From JBNFVY01 sp049943335 (GTDB lineage Bacteria > Pseudomonadota > Alphaproteobacteria > Rhodobacterales > Rhodobacteraceae): 64,000 nt of DNA. Both the position numbers and the translations under genes were made by a program. Below are positions 62,470-64,000 of this stretch, one piece after another; within the stretch, counting starts at the first letter, position 1, and each line of letters begins with the position of its first letter. The DNA is taken from positions 1 through 64,000 of the forward strand of contig NZ_JBNFVY010000007.1 in assembly GCF_049943335.1 (NCBI RefSeq), given 5' to 3'. Under the pieces are notes generated by a model that saw only the letters and a program-made list of their open reading frames with translations, ran no database searches and had not been told where the DNA came from.

Positions 62470-63075
62470 CTAAGTCATCAGCGTCGGAACGAGCGACCCA
62501 ACCAGCAGCAATGCCATCGCCCCATTGAAAACGCGCAAGCGGGTGCGACTGCTCAGAAGACGACGGATTTGCGTTCCCATCAGGACCCAGGTGGATATGC
62601 ACGGCAAGTTGACCGCGCCGAACGTCAGGGCGATCAGGATGATCGCCGCAAGCGAACGGTCGGCTGCATAGAGCGTTATCGCCGTCAGGGCCATGGTCCA
62701 GGCTTTCGGGTTCACCCACTGAAAGGCCGCAGCTTGCAGAAACGTGAATGGGCGCGTGGTGGCAGATACCGTGTCAGGCGGGGCGGCGTTCGCGATTTTC
62801 CACGCCAACCAAAGCAGATAGGCGACGGACGCAACCGTCAGAACCCGGTGCAACACAGGGAAGGCATCGAACAACTGCATCAATCCCAGCCCGACCAGAG
62901 CGACCATTGCGGTAAAGCCGATGGCGACCCCCATCATATGGGGCAGGGTCCGTCGGTATCCGAAATTGGCCCCGGAAGCCATCAACATCAGATTGTTCGG
63001 CCCCGGCGTGATCGACGAGACGAAGGCAAAGGCCATAAGAGAAGGCAAAGTTGACAGGGCGAACAAGCTTATCAT
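62470..63075 (-). CDS. LysE/RhtB-family exporter
   Basis: 201 aa from MISLFALSTLPSLMAFAFVSSITPGPNNLM, with the family hallmark PGPNN. Six membrane helices. The exported substrate is likely an amino acid. It diverges from an Lrp-family regulator 63 nt away, which is the usual arrangement for amino-acid exporters and their controller. Confidence 0.88.
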   Translation of the reverse strand: MISLFALSTLPSLMAFAFVSSITPGPNNLMLMASGANFGYRRTLPHMMGVAIGFTAMVALVGLGLMQLFDAFPVLHRVLTVASVAYLLWLAWKIANAAPPDTVSATTRPFTFLQAAAFQWVNPKAWTMALTAITLYAADRSLAAIILIALTFGAVNLPCISTWVLMGTQIRRLLSSRTRLRVFNGAMALLLVGSLVPTLMT

Positions 63076-63138
63076 GGCCGCATTATATGCGGTCTCACGC
63101 GCAATGTTGTTGTCAAAAGATGATGAAAGGGGCAAAAG

Positions 63139-63600
63139 ATGCAATTAATGGCCGATATTGATCAAATTGACGAAAAAATATTGCGCGAACTCTCGCGCAG
63201 CGGCCGGATGTCCAATTTGGACCTATCCGATCGTGTGGGGCTGTCGCCCTCGGCCTGTCTGCGCCGTGTGCAGGAACTGGAGCGGACCGGGGTCATTCGC
63301 GGGTATCGCGCAATTCTGGACGGCGAACGTTTGGGGCATGGGTTTGTCGCATACATAACGGTCGGCCTGTCAGTGCATACGAAAGAGGTTCAATTGGGGT
63401 TTGAGCGCGCGATGGCGCGCGCATCCGAAGTTCGCGAATGCCACAATGTCACAGGCGCCTTCGAATACCTGTTGCGCGTCGAAACCGCTGATTTGCGCGA
63501 CTATAAAAGGTTCCACACTGAGATTTTGGGAACCCAGCCGAATGTCAATTCCATTACCAGCTATATCGTGATGGGCAGCCCAAAGGACCAACGCGCCTGA
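63139..63600 (+). CDS. Lrp/AsnC-family transcriptional regulator
   Basis: 153 aa. N-terminal helix-turn-helix (DQIDEKILRELSRSGRMSNLDLSDRVGLSPSACLRRVQELERTGVIRGYRAILD), then the AsnC ligand-binding domain (VRECHNVTGAFEYLLRVETADL). Divergent from the LysE gene, whose expression it probably controls in response to an amino acid. Ribosome site AAAGGGG. Confidence 0.92.
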   Translation: MQLMADIDQIDEKILRELSRSGRMSNLDLSDRVGLSPSACLRRVQELERTGVIRGYRAILDGERLGHGFVAYITVGLSVHTKEVQLGFERAMARASEVRECHNVTGAFEYLLRVETADLRDYKRFHTEILGTQPNVNSITSYIVMGSPKDQRA

Positions 63601-63708
63601 CCGGTCTTTTCACCTATCAGACGGAAACCCGGTCGGCACGCGTTCATATGCCCACCGAAACGCCGCCGCCGAAATGGTGTCGCAGGTTCCGGCGCGCTGG
63701 CTTCTGGC

Positions 63709-64000
63709 TCAGACGAGGCGCTCAACCTCTTTTGCCGCACGCACGAAATCAGCGAATAGCGGGTGCGGATCGAAGGGTTTGGATTTCAATTCCGGGTGGA
63801 ACTGGACGCCGATGAACCACGGATGATCGGGGTATTCCACGATCTCGGGCAGGCGGCCGTCGGGCGACATGCCGCTGAACTTCAGCCCGCACGCTTCCAG
63901 TTGGTCACGATATTTCACATCGACCTCGTATCGGTGGCGGTGGCGTTCTTCGATGGTGGTCGTCCCGTAAGCGGCCGCCACCTTTGATCCTTCGGCCAAT
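63709..64000 (-). CDS. pyrG: CTP synthase, C-terminal part (cut by window edge)
   Basis: The last 96 residues are visible; the gene continues past the right edge. TTTIEERHRHRYEVDVKYRDQLEACGLKFSGMSPDGRLPEIVEYPDHPWFIGVQFHPELKSKPFDPHPLF holds the catalytic His and Glu of the class I amidotransferase (FHPE) and matches the PyrG C-terminus. It converts UTP to CTP. Confidence 0.95.
   Translation of the reverse strand, partial: LAEGSKVAAAYGTTTIEERHRHRYEVDVKYRDQLEACGLKFSGMSPDGRLPEIVEYPDHPWFIGVQFHPELKSKPFDPHPLFADFVRAAKEVERLV

Overview
This 64-kb window is chromosomal DNA from an alphaproteobacterium, almost certainly order Rhodobacterales (Roseobacter group). The evidence is the high-GC codon usage, the run murA - DUF2948 - hisD - UPF0262 - phosphatase - infA - maf - RNase E/G - yacG, the flavin-dependent thymidylate synthase, the class I polyhydroxyalkanoate (PHA) cluster with a PhaR-type repressor, and several conserved Rhodobacterales hypothetical proteins. 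No ribosomal RNA, CRISPR array or intact insertion sequence was seen.

Layout. (1) 1-4762: a polyamine-type ABC uptake operon (permeases lie off the left edge), a fumarylacetoacetase-family hydrolase and an MFS exporter. (2) About 4961-7610: a small, decayed, AT-rich island at the 3' end of tRNA-Thr, with an integrase fragment, a sulfotransferase-like gene and a manC cupin fragment. (3) 7840-14266: the housekeeping block. (4) 14347-31909: a composite mobile region between tRNA-Phe and tRNA-Tyr. A 47-bp direct repeat of the 3' half of tRNA-Phe bounds a 14.6-kb element (about 14423-28971). It carries an integrase, two AlpA-like regulators, a primase-like protein and a RecA-fold ATPase, plus two cargo blocks: a three-gene ABC-three-component (ABC-3C) type conflict operon with an alpha/beta-hydrolase effector on the left, and a helicase IV-like protein paired with an unrecognised 584-residue protein on the right. 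A second integrase with its own AlpA-like gene lies directly outside the right repeat, followed by an N-terminally truncated serine recombinase that runs into tRNA-Tyr.

(5) 32022-38459: rlmB, a YHS protein, a CoA-binding protein, a MATE exporter, an aspartate-type aminotransferase, sdhE and an LdtR-like MarR regulator. (6) 38460-44709: a DUF1194 protein, a VOC protein, a SLAM-like outer-membrane protein with its candidate surface lipoprotein, thyX, a DUF2177 protein, a cold-shock protein and an ArsC-like protein. (7) 44688-47141: a four-gene bufferin-type copper-binding RiPP operon (bufA1, bufB, bufC, doxX). (8) 47454-51756: thrS and three small enzymes. (9) 51753-56249: the PHA storage cluster phaZ / phaC-phaP-phaR with CTGC-N3-GCAG operators upstream of phaP. 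(10) 56277-64000: a LysR regulator, a putrescine/polyamine catabolic operon (amidotransferase, glutamine-synthetase-like ligase, FAD oxidase, DegT-family aminotransferase), a TerB protein, a divergent LysE exporter/Lrp regulator pair, and the 3' end of pyrG.

The strongest candidates for incompletely described biology are the ABC-3C operon and the helicase plus 584-residue pair, both inside the tRNA-Phe element. All product names come from reading motifs in the translated sequence; no database search was run.
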